Below are positions 46,800-55,970 of a stretch of 64,000 nucleotides of DNA, piece after piece. A model generated the notes under the pieces. The model was not told where the DNA came from. It saw only the letters and a program-made list of their open reading frames with translations, and searched no databases. This DNA comes from Leuconostoc mesenteroides subsp. mesenteroides ATCC 8293. Lineage in GTDB: Bacteria > Bacillota > Bacilli > Lactobacillales > Lactobacillaceae. Every line of letters starts with the position of its first letter. Positions within the stretch are counted from its first letter, which is position 1. The translations under genes and the position numbers were made by a program. The stretch is from positions 589,001 through 653,000 of the forward strand of contig NC_008531.1 of NCBI RefSeq assembly GCF_000014445.1, given 5' to 3'.

Positions 46800-48092
46800 A
46801 TGACGTATCCAATAAATGAAAAGCAACATCTGACAGTTGATGGTGTTGATACAATTGAACTGGCAAAGACATATGGCACGCCGTTAGCAGTTTACGATGT
46901 AACACTTATTCGTAAGACAATGAGAGCGTTTAAGCGTATCTTTGAACAAGAAAATGTCCCATATGTAGTGAGTTATGCTGGTAAAGCTTTTGCTACTAAA
47001 GCAATTTATCAGGTGGCAGCTCAAGAAAATATTCACGCTGATGTCGTGTCTGGTGGGGAATTATACACAGCAATTAAAGCTGATTTTCCAACTCAGCATC
47101 TTAGTTTTAATGGTAATAATAAGAGTTATGATGAACTTGTGATGGCCGTTGAAAATGGTGTGGGAACAATTATTGTTGATAATTTTCTTGAGTTACAGCT
47201 ACTGTCAGAAATTACGGCGGAAAAAAATGTTATTCAAGATATTTTACTACGTATTTCACCAGGAATTTCAGCTCATACTCATGAATTTATTAGTACTGGT
47301 CAACAAGATAGTAAATTTGGCTTTGATTTACAAACAGGTCAAGCGAAGCAGGCCTATGATATTGCAATAAAAGATAACCATCTTCATTTGCGTGGCTTAC
47401 ATGCGCATATTGGATCTCAAATATTTGATGTGACTGGATTTGAGAAAAATGCAGCACTATTAGCAGATACTGCTTACTCATGGGGATGGCAACCAGAAGT
47501 CATTAATACTGGCGGTGGATTTGGTATTCGTTATACTGATGAGGATCAACCTTTGCCAGAAAACGAGTTTGCGGATGCTATTATCCGTGTTTTGAAAGAA
47601 AAGGCTACACAGTACGATTGGGCAATGCCAGAAATATGGATTGAACCTGGTCGTTCGATTGTCGGACCAGCCGGACAAACCCTATATACAGTTGGGTCGC
47701 GTAAGGATATTCCAGGAATTAGAAATTACTTGGCTGTAGATGGTGGTATGGGAGATAATATTCGTCCAGCACTTTATCAAGCAAATTACGAAGCGGTTTT
47801 AGCCAATCAACCAAATGCTAAAAGTGAAGAAATTGTGCGGATTGCTGGTAAATATTGTGAGTCAGGTGACGTATTGGTTTGGCAGGAAGAATTACCGGCG
47901 ACAAAACCTGGTGACATTTTATCTGTGCTTGCAACAGGTGCGTACGGGTATGCAATGGCTTCAAATTATAACCGAAATCCACGACCGGCCGTTGTCTTCG
48001 TGGAAAATGGTCAACATCAAGTCGTTGTTGAACGTGAAACTTTTGAACACATGATCAGTTTAGATCAGGATTATACTCTAGGAGATAAATAA
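46800..48092 (+). CDS. lysA: Diaminopimelate decarboxylase
   Basis: A 430-residue PLP enzyme making lysine from meso-diaminopimelate, the last step of the pathway. It has [11 protein letters not shown] with the PLP Lys, the [10 protein letters not shown] and [11 protein letters not shown] phosphate-binding segments, [11 protein letters not shown] and the catalytic CESGD. The start at 46800 (MTYPINEK) is chosen from two adjacent ATGs by its 5-nt distance to AAGGGG; an ATG at 46740 lies inside the terminator stem. It is the first gene of the riboswitch-controlled DAP operon. Confidence 0.97.
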   Translation: MTYPINEKQHLTVDGVDTIELAKTYGTPLAVYDVTLIRKTMRAFKRIFEQENVPYVVSYAGKAFATKAIYQVAAQENIHADVVSGGELYTAIKADFPTQHLSFNGNNKSYDELVMAVENGVGTIIVDNFLELQLLSEITAEKNVIQDILLRISPGISAHTHEFISTGQQDSKFGFDLQTGQAKQAYDIAIKDNHLHLRGLHAHIGSQIFDVTGFEKNAALLADTAYSWGWQPEVINTGGGFGIRYTDEDQPLPENEFADAIIRVLKEKATQYDWAMPEIWIEPGRSIVGPAGQTLYTVGSRKDIPGIRNYLAVDGGMGDNIRPALYQANYEAVLANQPNAKSEEIVRIAGKYCESGDVLVWQEELPATKPGDILSVLATGAYGYAMASNYNRNPRPAVVFVENGQHQVVVERETFEHMISLDQDYTLGDK

Positions 48093-48093
48093 C

Positions 48094-48795
48094 ATGGCTG
48101 AAAACGAAGCACAAAAACTAATTAATTTCATTGCAAATGCAAAAAAAATTACCCCAGTAAAAGTTACATATAAAGGTACATTGGCAACTGAAGTGCCAGA
48201 TACTGTGCAACAATTTGGAGATGAGTCATTTGGACAATTAATTGGCGACTGGTCTGAAATTGAATTGTTAATTAAGAATCTACCATCAGAAGATGTATTT
48301 ATTGAAAATGATTCACGTAACTCTGCCGTTCCTTTGCTTGATAAAAAAGAAATTAATGCTCGCATTGAACCAGGTGCCATTATTCGCGATCAAGTTGAAA
48401 TTGGTGACAATGCGGTGATTATGTTGGGCGCAGTGATTAATATTGGTGCAGAGATTGGTGCTAACACAATGATTGATATGGGTGCTGTACTTGGCGGCCG
48501 TGCCATTGTTGGTGAAAATTCTCATATTGGTGCTGGCGCGGTATTAGCTGGTGTGATTGAACCAGCATCTGCCCAACCTGTTCGCATCGGAAATAACGTT
48601 CTAGTTGGCGCTAATGCCGTCGTTATTGAAGGCGTACAGGTCGGTGACGGCGCAGTAGTTGCGGCTGGAGCGATTGTCACAAAGGATGTACCAGCCAATA
48701 CAGTAGTTGCGGGTGTTCCTGCAAAAGTCATTAAGGAGATTGATTCGAAGACGCAACAAAAGACTGCGTTAATTGACGCATTGCGAGGCTTATAA
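48094..48795 (+). CDS. dapH: Tetrahydrodipicolinate N-acetyltransferase
   Basis: A 233-residue left-handed beta-helix acyltransferase that acetylates tetrahydrodipicolinate in the acetyl branch of DAP synthesis. Hexapeptide repeats run from about residue 90 to 205 ([53 protein letters not shown]), and the N-terminal DapH domain precedes them. It starts one base after the lysA stop with AGGAG inside lysA. Confidence 0.97.
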   Translation: MAENEAQKLINFIANAKKITPVKVTYKGTLATEVPDTVQQFGDESFGQLIGDWSEIELLIKNLPSEDVFIENDSRNSAVPLLDKKEINARIEPGAIIRDQVEIGDNAVIMLGAVINIGAEIGANTMIDMGAVLGGRAIVGENSHIGAGAVLAGVIEPASAQPVRIGNNVLVGANAVVIEGVQVGDGAVVAAGAIVTKDVPANTVVAGVPAKVIKEIDSKTQQKTALIDALRGL

Positions 48796-49949
48796 TGCCA
48801 GTTAATGAAGAAGATTTGAAAACCTATCGGCGTGACTTACATAAAATTCCAGAACTTGCTTTAGCGGAATTTAAAACGCATCGTTATTTGTTAGAAAAGA
48901 TTCAATCTTGGCAAACTAATTTTATGACAATACGTCAAGTAGAAGAATTACCTACCGCAATGCTTGTGAAATTTTCTGGGACTGACCCAAGCCGGACGGT
49001 AGGATATCGTGCTGATATTGACGCGCTACCAGTTACAGAAGATACTGGATTGCCATTTGAATCAACACATAAAGGTGTTATGCATGCATGTGGTCATGAT
49101 GTTCACATGTCTTTAGCTTTGGGATTAGTTCAGTATTTTAGTGAGCATCAACCTAAAGACAATTTAATTGTCTTTTTCCAACCGGCTGAAGAGTCAAAAA
49201 GTGGTGGCAAATTAGCGGTTGATTTAGGAATCTTTGAAGGTGAGTGGCATCCTGATGAATTTTACGGCATTCATGATCAGCCTAATTTACCTGCTGGAAC
49301 TTTGAGTACCTTAGCGGGCACTTTATTTGCTGGAACGGCCGAGCTCGAAATTGACATCCATGGGCAAGGCGGTCATGCGGCCTATCCCCACTTAGGTAAG
49401 GATCCAATTGTCATTTCGGCTGAATTAATTATGTTGTTACAAACTGTTGTATCGCGTGACGTTGATCCGATAGAAGGTGGTGTAGTGAGTCTTGGAATGA
49501 TTAGCGGCGGCTTTACAAATAATGTTATTCCAGACACGGTGCATCTTGCCGGAACAGTTCGTAGTATGACCAAAGATGGCTTGGATAAAATGACAACACG
49601 AATTCGCCAAATCGTTGAAGGTGTGGCGTTGGCAAATGATGTCAAGATTAATGTTCGCCTTGAAACAGGAAGTTATTTGCCTGTTGAAAACAATCCTGAC
49701 TTAGCTAACAATTTGCTGAGTTTCATGGAACAGCGTCAAGACATTGCTTTTGAAGAAGCAAAACCTGCGATGACAGGTGAGGATTTTGGTTACATATTGC
49801 AACATATTCCTGGTGTCATGCTTTGGCTGGGTGTTAATGACAATCATTCACTGCACAGTGCCAAGTTAAACATCGATGAAGCAGCTTTGTTGCCAGGATT
49901 TAATGCTTTGAAAGATTTTATTGAGTGGCGAATGTCACAAGGAGAATAA
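48795..49949 (+). CDS. N-acetyl-diaminopimelate deacetylase
   Basis: A 384-residue M20 family metallohydrolase removing the acetyl group from N-acetyl-LL-DAP (YkuR type). Metal-binding motifs are HACGHDVHMSLALG and FQPAEESKSGG, the dimerisation region follows LEIDIHGQGGHAAYPH, and MTGEDFGYIL lies near the C-terminus. It begins in the last base of dapH, showing coupling. Confidence 0.94.
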   Translation: MPVNEEDLKTYRRDLHKIPELALAEFKTHRYLLEKIQSWQTNFMTIRQVEELPTAMLVKFSGTDPSRTVGYRADIDALPVTEDTGLPFESTHKGVMHACGHDVHMSLALGLVQYFSEHQPKDNLIVFFQPAEESKSGGKLAVDLGIFEGEWHPDEFYGIHDQPNLPAGTLSTLAGTLFAGTAELEIDIHGQGGHAAYPHLGKDPIVISAELIMLLQTVVSRDVDPIEGGVVSLGMISGGFTNNVIPDTVHLAGTVRSMTKDGLDKMTTRIRQIVEGVALANDVKINVRLETGSYLPVENNPDLANNLLSFMEQRQDIAFEEAKPAMTGEDFGYILQHIPGVMLWLGVNDNHSLHSAKLNIDEAALLPGFNALKDFIEWRMSQGE

Positions 49950-49951
49950 GC

Positions 49952-50818
49952 ATGTACGAAGGAATTAATTTAATTACGGCAATTATTACGCCTTTTACAG
50001 TAAACGATGAGATTGATTATGAGTCATTAGAGAAATTAATTGAACACCTGTTAAATCATGGTTCGCAAGGATTTGTGATTGCAGGAACAACAGGTGAATC
50101 TCCAACACTGTCTTTTGAAGAGAAAGTAGAGTTGACACGGTTTATTGCAAAACAGGTTGGTAATCGTGCACTTTTAATTGCTAATGCAGGTTCCAATAAT
50201 ACAAAGGAATCCGTAGAAGCAGCCAAAGCTTTAAGCAAAATCGAGCATATTAACGGCATCTTGGCAGTAACACCGTATTATAATAAGCCAAGTCAAGCTG
50301 GTATGATTGCACATTTTAAAGCTATCGCTGATGCATCCGAAAAGCCTGTTATGTTATATAACATTCCTGGTCGTACGGTGGTCGGTCTCACGGTTGATAG
50401 TGTGATTGAATTAGCTCAACATCCTAATATTAATGCAATTAAGGAAACAACATCAACTGAATTTGTTGAAGCAGAGGTAGAAGGGGCCACTGGATTTGCA
50501 GTCTATACTGGTGAAGATGCAATGACTCTTTCGGCTTACACCGTCGGCGGTGCTGGAACAATTTCGGTAGCTTCACATCTTTATGGTGACGAAATGTCTG
50601 AATTGTTTTCTGCTATGAATGCAGGTAATTGGCGCGAAGCTGGGCGTTTGCAACGTTACCTAACCCCACGAATGAATGCCCTATTTGCTTACCCTTCCCC
50701 AACTCCAGTTAAGACGAAATTAGCCGAAAAAGGATTCGTACGTGAAGCTGTACGTCTGCCTCTTATTCCTTTAAGTGACGCAGAAAAATTACATTTGAAT
50801 GAATTATTGGAGAAATAA
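49952..50818 (+). CDS. dapA: 4-hydroxy-tetrahydrodipicolinate synthase
   Basis: A 288-residue TIM-barrel aldolase condensing pyruvate with aspartate semialdehyde. Motifs are GTTGESPTLSFEEK, the Tyr in TPYYNKPSQ, PVMLYNIPGRT, and the Schiff-base Lys in AIKETTS. The start at 49952 follows AAGGAG, not the upstream in-frame codon at 49925. It is the fourth gene of the operon. Confidence 0.97.
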   Translation: MYEGINLITAIITPFTVNDEIDYESLEKLIEHLLNHGSQGFVIAGTTGESPTLSFEEKVELTRFIAKQVGNRALLIANAGSNNTKESVEAAKALSKIEHINGILAVTPYYNKPSQAGMIAHFKAIADASEKPVMLYNIPGRTVVGLTVDSVIELAQHPNINAIKETTSTEFVEAEVEGATGFAVYTGEDAMTLSAYTVGGAGTISVASHLYGDEMSELFSAMNAGNWREAGRLQRYLTPRMNALFAYPSPTPVKTKLAEKGFVREAVRLPLIPLSDAEKLHLNELLEK

Positions 50819-51540
50819 TGACAAAAATAATTTTAGCTGGTGGTTTTGGTAAATTAGGCCAAGCTATTCAAGATAACTTGAATGAAGAATATGAAATTGT
50901 TGGTATTGTGAGTGGTCATCAACATGAGAGTAAGGTACCTGTATGGACCTCCTTATCAGATATTAATGTGGCAGCAGATATTTGGCTGGATGTCAGTACC
51001 CCAGCAACTGTATTTGACAATGCAATGTACGCAATCGAGCACAACATGCCGCTAGTGATTGGTGCCACTGGTTTGTCTGATGAACAAGTAGCAATACTGC
51101 GTGAACAGTCATCAAAAGGCGTTTTAATTGTACCTAACTTTAGTTTATCAGCGGTTTTGTTAATGCAATTCTCACAGTTAGCGGCCAAATATTTTCCTGA
51201 TGCAGAAATTATTGAAGCGCACAACCCTAAAAAGGTGGATGCACCATCTGGAACGGCTAAGCAAACAGCAAGATTGATTGCAAAAGCCCGCATTGCGGAA
51301 CCTACATCAACAAAATTAGCGCCAGCTCGCGGCGAACAGATTGATCGTGTGCCAGTTCATGCTGTACGGTTACCTGGCTATATCGCACAGCAAAGCGTTT
51401 ATTTTGGTGGTGTGGATGAGCAATTAACGCTGACCCAAAGTACAACAAGTCGATCAGCCTTTGTACCAGGTGTAATTCGCGCTATAGAAGCTGTGAAAAA
51501 TATAGACGGTGTTGTCATCGGATTAGACCAAATTATTTAA
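50818..51540 (+). CDS. dapB: 4-hydroxy-tetrahydrodipicolinate reductase
   Basis: A 240-residue NAD(P)H enzyme for the second DAP step. It has the short nucleotide-binding start ILAGGFGKLGQAI, VIGATGLSDEQ, EAHNPKKVDAPSGTAKQTA with the catalytic His and Lys, and R-x-PGYIAQQSVYFGG. Its start overlaps the dapA stop by one base. The aminotransferase and aspartokinase steps are not in this window. Confidence 0.96.
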   Translation: MTKIILAGGFGKLGQAIQDNLNEEYEIVGIVSGHQHESKVPVWTSLSDINVAADIWLDVSTPATVFDNAMYAIEHNMPLVIGATGLSDEQVAILREQSSKGVLIVPNFSLSAVLLMQFSQLAAKYFPDAEIIEAHNPKKVDAPSGTAKQTARLIAKARIAEPTSTKLAPARGEQIDRVPVHAVRLPGYIAQQSVYFGGVDEQLTLTQSTTSRSAFVPGVIRAIEAVKNIDGVVIGLDQII

Positions 51541-51551
51541 TTTAAAAATTG

Positions 51552-51583
51552 TGATGTTAATGTCAGTATTAGCATCATTTTTT
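51552..51583 (+). terminator. Terminator of the DAP operon
   Basis: TGATGTTAA, 8-nt loop, TTAGCATCA then T6. Confidence 0.85.
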
Positions 51584-51617
51584 ATTTTAAAATACATGTG
51601 AATAGCAATATTTATCG

Positions 51618-51623
51618 TACAAT
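51618..51623 (+). promoter_or_regulatory. -10 element giving a near-leaderless recX mRNA
   Basis: TACAAT ends 6 nt before the recX ATG, and no ribosome site is present. Confidence 0.45.
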
Positions 51624-51629
51624 AGAGTT

Positions 51630-52433
51630 ATGAAAAAGATAACTAAAATTTCAATTCAAAAAAAAGCGGGTCGCTATAATATTGATCTAGATAATCAATT
51701 CGCTTTTGGTGTGGCGGAAAGTGTTCTCATTAAATTTGGTTTGGCGAAAGGGCGAGAATTAGATGACGAATTAATTGCAGAAATTAAGCATAATGATTCC
51801 ATTGCCAAGGCGTTAAGCATTGCTCTTAACTTCCTTAGCCACTCATTGCACACAGTCAAACAAGTGAAACAGAAAATGAGTGAAAAAGAGGTATCTGAAA
51901 GTATTCAGGATGAAGTTGTTGCACAATTATATGAACAAAAATATATCGATGATTTAAATTATGCGCAACACTATGTTTCAACAAAAAAAATTATTAGTCC
52001 TAAGGGACCCAATGTTATCAAGATGGATTTGAAGCAGGCAGGTGTTAATGATGATGATATCGAAACAGCATTATCTGATTATACTCACGAGGAGCAAATT
52101 GAAATTGCAGAGAAACTTGCTTTAAAATCTGCTACCACATACAAAAGAGAATCAACTCGTGCTAAGAAACAAAAAATTGTACAAGCTTTAGCCACAAAAG
52201 GATTCTCTTTTGATATTGCAGAGATTGTTGTTGATAGGGTGATTACAGAAAATGACGATGAAATTGAGTTAGAAAATATCAAGCGTCAAGCGGAAAAAAG
52301 CTGGCGACGCTACCGTAACGAAGTACCAAGTCAAAGGATATATAAAACTAAAAATAGTTTGTATACGAAAGGTTATAATGCCGAATTAATTAATGTGGTA
52401 ATTCATGAGTTAGAAGTATCTGCAGATGATTGA
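51630..52433 (+). CDS. recX: Regulatory protein RecX
   Basis: A 267-residue helical repeat protein that modulates RecA filaments. Several three-helix repeats are visible (ALSIALNFLSHSLHTVKQVKQKM, DEVVAQLYEQKYIDDLNYAQHYV, NVIKMDLKQAGVNDDDIETAL, KKQKIVQALATKGFSFDIAEIVV). The length of 267 residues matches lactobacillar RecX. There is no Shine-Dalgarno; the -10 box lies 6 nt before the ATG. Confidence 0.93.
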   Translation: MKKITKISIQKKAGRYNIDLDNQFAFGVAESVLIKFGLAKGRELDDELIAEIKHNDSIAKALSIALNFLSHSLHTVKQVKQKMSEKEVSESIQDEVVAQLYEQKYIDDLNYAQHYVSTKKIISPKGPNVIKMDLKQAGVNDDDIETALSDYTHEEQIEIAEKLALKSATTYKRESTRAKKQKIVQALATKGFSFDIAEIVVDRVITENDDEIELENIKRQAEKSWRRYRNEVPSQRIYKTKNSLYTKGYNAELINVVIHELEVSADD

Positions 52434-52483
52434 AATGTGGTACAATTAAATAGGAATTCGGTGTTAGAAGAGTAGGTAGCGTT

Positions 52484-53053
52484 ATGAACGTTGATAGACC
52501 CAGTCGTGGACCACGAGAAGGTGACTTCATCACGATCAAAAGCTATAAGCATGATGGCTCGTTGCATCGAACTTGGCGCGATACCATGGTACTAAAGACC
52601 AGTGAAAATTCTATCATTGGCCTAAACGATCACACTTTGGTAACGGAAGATGATGGTAGACGATGGGTTACCCGAGAACCTGCTATTGTTTATTTCCATA
52701 AGAAATATTGGTTTAACATTATTGCGATGATTCGCGATAATGGTGTATCGTATTATTGTAATTTAGCTTCTCCGTATGTACTCGACAAAGAGGCGCTAAA
52801 ATATATTGACTACGATTTAGATATTAAAGTTTTTCCTGATGGCGTCAAACATTTACTGGATGCAGATGAATATGCGGCTCATAGTAAAAAGTGGCATTAT
52901 CCGCCAGAAATCGATAAAATTTTGAAAGCTCATGTCAAAATTTTGGTTGATTGGATAAACGAAGGTTCTGGACCATTCTCACAAGGATATGTTGACGTTT
53001 GGTATACACGATATCAATATTTGATGCAACAGCGGTTAAAAGATCGTCGTTGA
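52484..53053 (+). CDS. ntdP: DUF402 nucleoside tri-/diphosphatase (YgaC/Ntdp type)
   Basis: A 189-residue protein of the DUF402 family. It has [25 protein letters not shown] at the N-terminus, the acidic metal-binding [17 protein letters not shown], and [16 protein letters not shown]. The staphylococcal homologue hydrolyses nucleoside tri- and diphosphates. The conserved Asp/Glu cluster is present. The ATG follows GAAGAGTAGG. Confidence 0.9.
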   Translation: MNVDRPSRGPREGDFITIKSYKHDGSLHRTWRDTMVLKTSENSIIGLNDHTLVTEDDGRRWVTREPAIVYFHKKYWFNIIAMIRDNGVSYYCNLASPYVLDKEALKYIDYDLDIKVFPDGVKHLLDADEYAAHSKKWHYPPEIDKILKAHVKILVDWINEGSGPFSQGYVDVWYTRYQYLMQQRLKDRR

Positions 53054-53087
53054 GAAAAAGCATTCGATTTGTCGAATGCTTTTTCTG
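53053..53087 (+). terminator. Rho-independent terminator
   Basis: GAAAAAGCATTCGA / TCGAATGCTTTTTC. Confidence 0.9.
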
Positions 53088-53144
53088 ATGCATACGAATA
53101 AGTTAATTCATTTATCACACAACAAAACATAAAAAATCATAATC

Positions 53145-53153
53145 TGTTAAAAT
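53145..53153 (+). promoter_or_regulatory. Extended -10 giving a near-leaderless rhomboid mRNA
   Basis: TGT then TAAAAT, ending 7 nt before the ATG at 53161. Confidence 0.5.
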
Positions 53154-53160
53154 AAAGGTT

Positions 53161-53844
53161 ATGAAGGCATTAAAAGAACAATATCAAACAGCACCGATAA
53201 CGACAATTATATTTTTGGTAACTACTTTTGTATTCCTAATTGAGCTTGTATTAAGCCGTGGAACGACGGAGAATAGTGAATTCTTAATTAATATGGGTGC
53301 AAAATGGGGACCATATATCCAGTTAAAACATGAATACTGGCGATTGTTAACGCCGGTTTTTCTCCATGCTGGTTTTTTACACATTGTCACTAATATGATC
53401 ACTTTATGGTTTATTGGACCACTTGTTGAACGAGCATTTGGCAGTACAAAATTTTTTGGACTATATTTTTTTGGTGGTATTATTGGTAATATTTTTTCAT
53501 ATTTATTGGCGCCGTCGAGTGTTTCTGTAGGTGCATCTACAGCACTTTTTGCCATGTTTGGTGGACTAATTTTGTATGCCATTCGTTTTAAAGAAGATCC
53601 GCAAGTTAAGTCGATGGGAACAATGTTGGGGCTCTTTGTCATTTTGAATTTAGTCACAGGATTTTCATCAACGGATATTGATATATGGGGGCACATCGGT
53701 GGCTTAATCGGTGGGATGATGTTTGCGGTAATGTTTGGTTTCTATGGGCGCAGTGGGAAATACGCTATTCGAGTGCGCTTAATCATGGGCGCTATAACAA
53801 TATTGCTGATTATTTTAACTTTTTGGGCAGGTTTAAGAATATGA
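53161..53844 (+). CDS. Rhomboid intramembrane serine protease
   Basis: A 227-residue protease with six membrane helices. The HAGFLHIVTNM motif with the conserved His and Asn, the nucleophile S126 in VGASTALFAMFGG, and His178 in WGHIGGLIGG form the catalytic set. It corresponds to B. subtilis GluP (YqgP) by position, followed by yqgQ and glcK. The ATG overlaps no neighbour; there is no ribosome site and the -10 box is 7 nt away. Confidence 0.94.
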   Translation: MKALKEQYQTAPITTIIFLVTTFVFLIELVLSRGTTENSEFLINMGAKWGPYIQLKHEYWRLLTPVFLHAGFLHIVTNMITLWFIGPLVERAFGSTKFFGLYFFGGIIGNIFSYLLAPSSVSVGASTALFAMFGGLILYAIRFKEDPQVKSMGTMLGLFVILNLVTGFSSTDIDIWGHIGGLIGGMMFAVMFGFYGRSGKYAIRVRLIMGAITILLIILTFWAGLRI

Positions 53845-54047
53845 AAACATTTTATGATGTATTACAATATTTAAAAGAATTCGGTGTGTATATTCACGTT
53901 GGTAAGCGTCTGTGGGATATCGAATTAGCAGCACTAGAAGTAGATAATCTCTACAAAACTGACATTTTAAATGCAAAAGATTATGCAACAATTAAGTTAA
54001 TTTTATCACATGAACACACAATGGAAGTCGAAAATCCAAGTGATTGA
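53841..54047 (+). CDS. yqgQ: YqgQ family protein (DUF910)
   Basis: A 68-residue helical protein. MKTFYDVLQYLKEFGVYIHVGKRLWDIELAALEVDNLYK is the family signature. The function is unknown. The start is the ATG overlapping the rhomboid stop (ATGA), which a longer frame open from 53685 would hide. It sits between rhomboid and glcK as in other Firmicutes. Confidence 0.93.
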   Translation: MKTFYDVLQYLKEFGVYIHVGKRLWDIELAALEVDNLYKTDILNAKDYATIKLILSHEHTMEVENPSD

Positions 54048-54066
54048 AAACATTTAATGAAAATGA

Positions 54067-54105
54067 TGAAAACGCTTGCACTATGTAAGCACTTTCTGTT
54101 AAAAT
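54067..54105 (+). promoter_or_regulatory. cre site and promoter of glcK
   Basis: TGAAAACGCTTGCA (54067-54080) is a canonical cre. It overlaps -35 TTGCAC, 18 nt from TAAAAT (54100-54105), which carries TGT as an extended -10. CcpA control of glucokinase is expected. Confidence 0.82.
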
Positions 54106-54208
54106 ATGTAAGTAATAAATTTTATGGAGGAAACATGCATTGCGCTGATTAATCATCATATAAGGCAGTTAATTTGTCTTTAGAAATACGCTTTGCACTT
54201 TAATAATC

Positions 54209-55174
54209 ATGGCAAAAGATAAACTTATTGGCGTTGATCTTGGTGGTACAACTATCAAGTTTGCAATTTTAACTGATCAAGGTGAAATTCAACAAAAGTG
54301 GTCAATTAAAACAAACATTTTGGATGATGGTGCACACATTGTTCCAGATATCGTTGAATCCATTAATCATCATTTAGACTTATACCAATTGGATAAAGAA
54401 CGCATCATTGGTATTGGTATGGGTACACCGGGAACTGTTAACCGTGAAACAGGTACAGTCACAGGCGCCTTTAACTTAAATTGGAAAACAGAACAACCTG
54501 TCAAAGCAGATATTGAGGCAGGAACTGGATTTACTTTGACAATTGATAACGATGCTAACTCTGCTGCTCTTGGCGAAGCATGGAAGGGTGCTGGTAATAA
54601 TGATGATGAAGTTTCATTCATTACCTTAGGTACCGGTGTCGGTGGTGGATTGTTAGCCAATGGTCAGCTAATCCACGGTACAGTTGGTGCCGGCGGAGAA
54701 GTCGGTCACATGATTGTTGAACCTGATGGATACTTGTGCACATGCGGTAATCGTGGCTGCTTAGAACAATATGCTTCAGCTACTGGTGTTGTTCATTTGG
54801 CACAAAATATTGCTGAAGAATATGTAGGTAGTTCAAAATTAAAGAAGATGATCGACAATGGAGAAGAAGTCACATCAAAAATTGTCTTTGATTTAGCAAA
54901 ACAGGGCGACTTTTTGGCAAATAAAGTTGTTGACAAAGTGGCTTACTATTTGGGTTATGCCACAGCTACTATGTCTAATATCTTGAATCCATCAGCCGTT
55001 GTTATCGGTGGTGGTGTTGCTGCTGCTGGCGAGTTCTTGCGTGCACGTGTTGAAGAACATTGGACCAAGTTTGCTTTCCCAACAGTTCGTCACTCTACAC
55101 GTGTAAAGTTAGCGGAGTTAGGTAACGATGCTGGTGTGATTGGTGCGGCGAGTCTAGCTCGAATAACTGCTTAA
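54209..55174 (+). CDS. glcK: Glucokinase (ROK family)
   Basis: A 321-residue enzyme phosphorylating glucose. It has the ATP motif GVDLGGTTIKFAI, the catalytic Asp in LTIDNDANSAALGE, the zinc motif CTCGNRGCLEQY and the ROK segment FITLGTGVGGGLLANGQLIHGTVGAGGEVGHM. No ribosome site precedes this ATG. The expected GGAGG lies about 80 bases upstream, in front of a five-codon frame (54135-54152), so translation initiation here looks disturbed or coupled. Confidence 0.96.
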   Translation: MAKDKLIGVDLGGTTIKFAILTDQGEIQQKWSIKTNILDDGAHIVPDIVESINHHLDLYQLDKERIIGIGMGTPGTVNRETGTVTGAFNLNWKTEQPVKADIEAGTGFTLTIDNDANSAALGEAWKGAGNNDDEVSFITLGTGVGGGLLANGQLIHGTVGAGGEVGHMIVEPDGYLCTCGNRGCLEQYASATGVVHLAQNIAEEYVGSSKLKKMIDNGEEVTSKIVFDLAKQGDFLANKVVDKVAYYLGYATATMSNILNPSAVVIGGGVAAAGEFLRARVEEHWTKFAFPTVRHSTRVKLAELGNDAGVIGAASLARITA

Positions 55175-55232
55175 TATGATTACAAATAAAAAACTGCTAT
55201 CTCGTAGCAGTTTTTTTATTTGTAATCATTTA
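55175..55232. terminator. Very long bidirectional terminator
   Basis: An almost perfect inverted repeat with about 24-bp arms, ending at ATGATTACAAATAAAAAACT on the left and TTTTTTTATTTGTAATCAT on the right around CTGCTA-TCTCG-TAGCAG. It is convergent for glcK and the minus-strand gene. Confidence 0.9.
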
Positions 55233-55829
55233 TGCTAAATTAACTGATGCTTCTGCGTTTTTTTCTGATGCATCATCATCTGATATATGGGGTAAAAATG
55301 CAGGTAGCAAATCGTTAACAGAGAAATCAGTTAAGATTTGTGTTTTTAAATCGACTGCATCATCAATCGCTACCGTAGCCTGAACCTTTGGCATCATACC
55401 GTGAGCTAGTTGTTGATCTTCTAATATGGCCTGCATCGTTTCTTTTGAATTACGGTTATACAGAAAGTCTGTGATGTTGATGCCCACTTTTTTAGCAATA
55501 TTGATTACTAAATTACGTGAGTATTTCTGATGACCAACCGTTAGCGCCTCTTGTAGGTTAATGAGTAATGCTCGCGCTTTTTTATTACCTTCAATTTGAG
55601 CAGCTTTGAAATCGAGAGTGAGTCGATAGACTAAGCTGGCTTTGTCTGTTGGTTCATCAGCACATGATGAATTATCATCTTTAATCATTTTCAAAATTGG
55701 TTCATTGATTAAAGGCACAAAAAACAGATGATGTGAACGATGAATTTGTTGACTAATTTTTTGTAGATATTGCTCTGTAATTAAGCAATTATCGGACAGT
55801 GGCGTATCGAAATGATATATAGATAGCAT
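55230..55829 (-). CDS. DsbA/thioredoxin-fold protein, SpxH (YjbH)-like
   Basis: A 199-residue protein that appears to be the SpxH/YjbH adaptor, which delivers Spx to ClpXP. The N-terminus MLSIYHFDTPLSDNCLITE holds a single Cys where CxxC is usual, and SRNLVINIAKKVGINITDFLYN resembles the helical insertion. Position supports this: it diverges from relQ-nadK-rluD, as in other Firmicutes. Similarity in the body is moderate, so the family call is tentative. AGGAG precedes the ATG. Confidence 0.65.
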   Translation of the reverse strand: MLSIYHFDTPLSDNCLITEQYLQKISQQIHRSHHLFFVPLINEPILKMIKDDNSSCADEPTDKASLVYRLTLDFKAAQIEGNKKARALLINLQEALTVGHQKYSRNLVINIAKKVGINITDFLYNRNSKETMQAILEDQQLAHGMMPKVQATVAIDDAVDLKTQILTDFSVNDLLPAFLPHISDDDASEKNAEASVNLA

Positions 55830-55895
55830 GATTGTTCTCCTGAGTTATTAACTTATTCAATATACAAAATATTAGTATAGTCGTCAAGGGTGTAC

Positions 55896-55924
55896 TTGAC
55901 AAATGATACGCTCATAAATATGTT
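55896..55924 (+). promoter_or_regulatory. Promoter of the relQ operon
   Basis: TTGACA, 17-nt spacer, TATGTT. An alternative extended -10 (TGT then TAAAAT) overlaps it. Confidence 0.6.
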
Positions 55925-55970
55925 AAAATAGAATAGTAGTAATTAAAAAAATATAATAAAGGATGACAGT

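Noticed and set aside
53184..53696. 170-codon minus-strand frame opposite the rhomboid gene
   Set aside because: Shadow of the real gene; no ribosome site.
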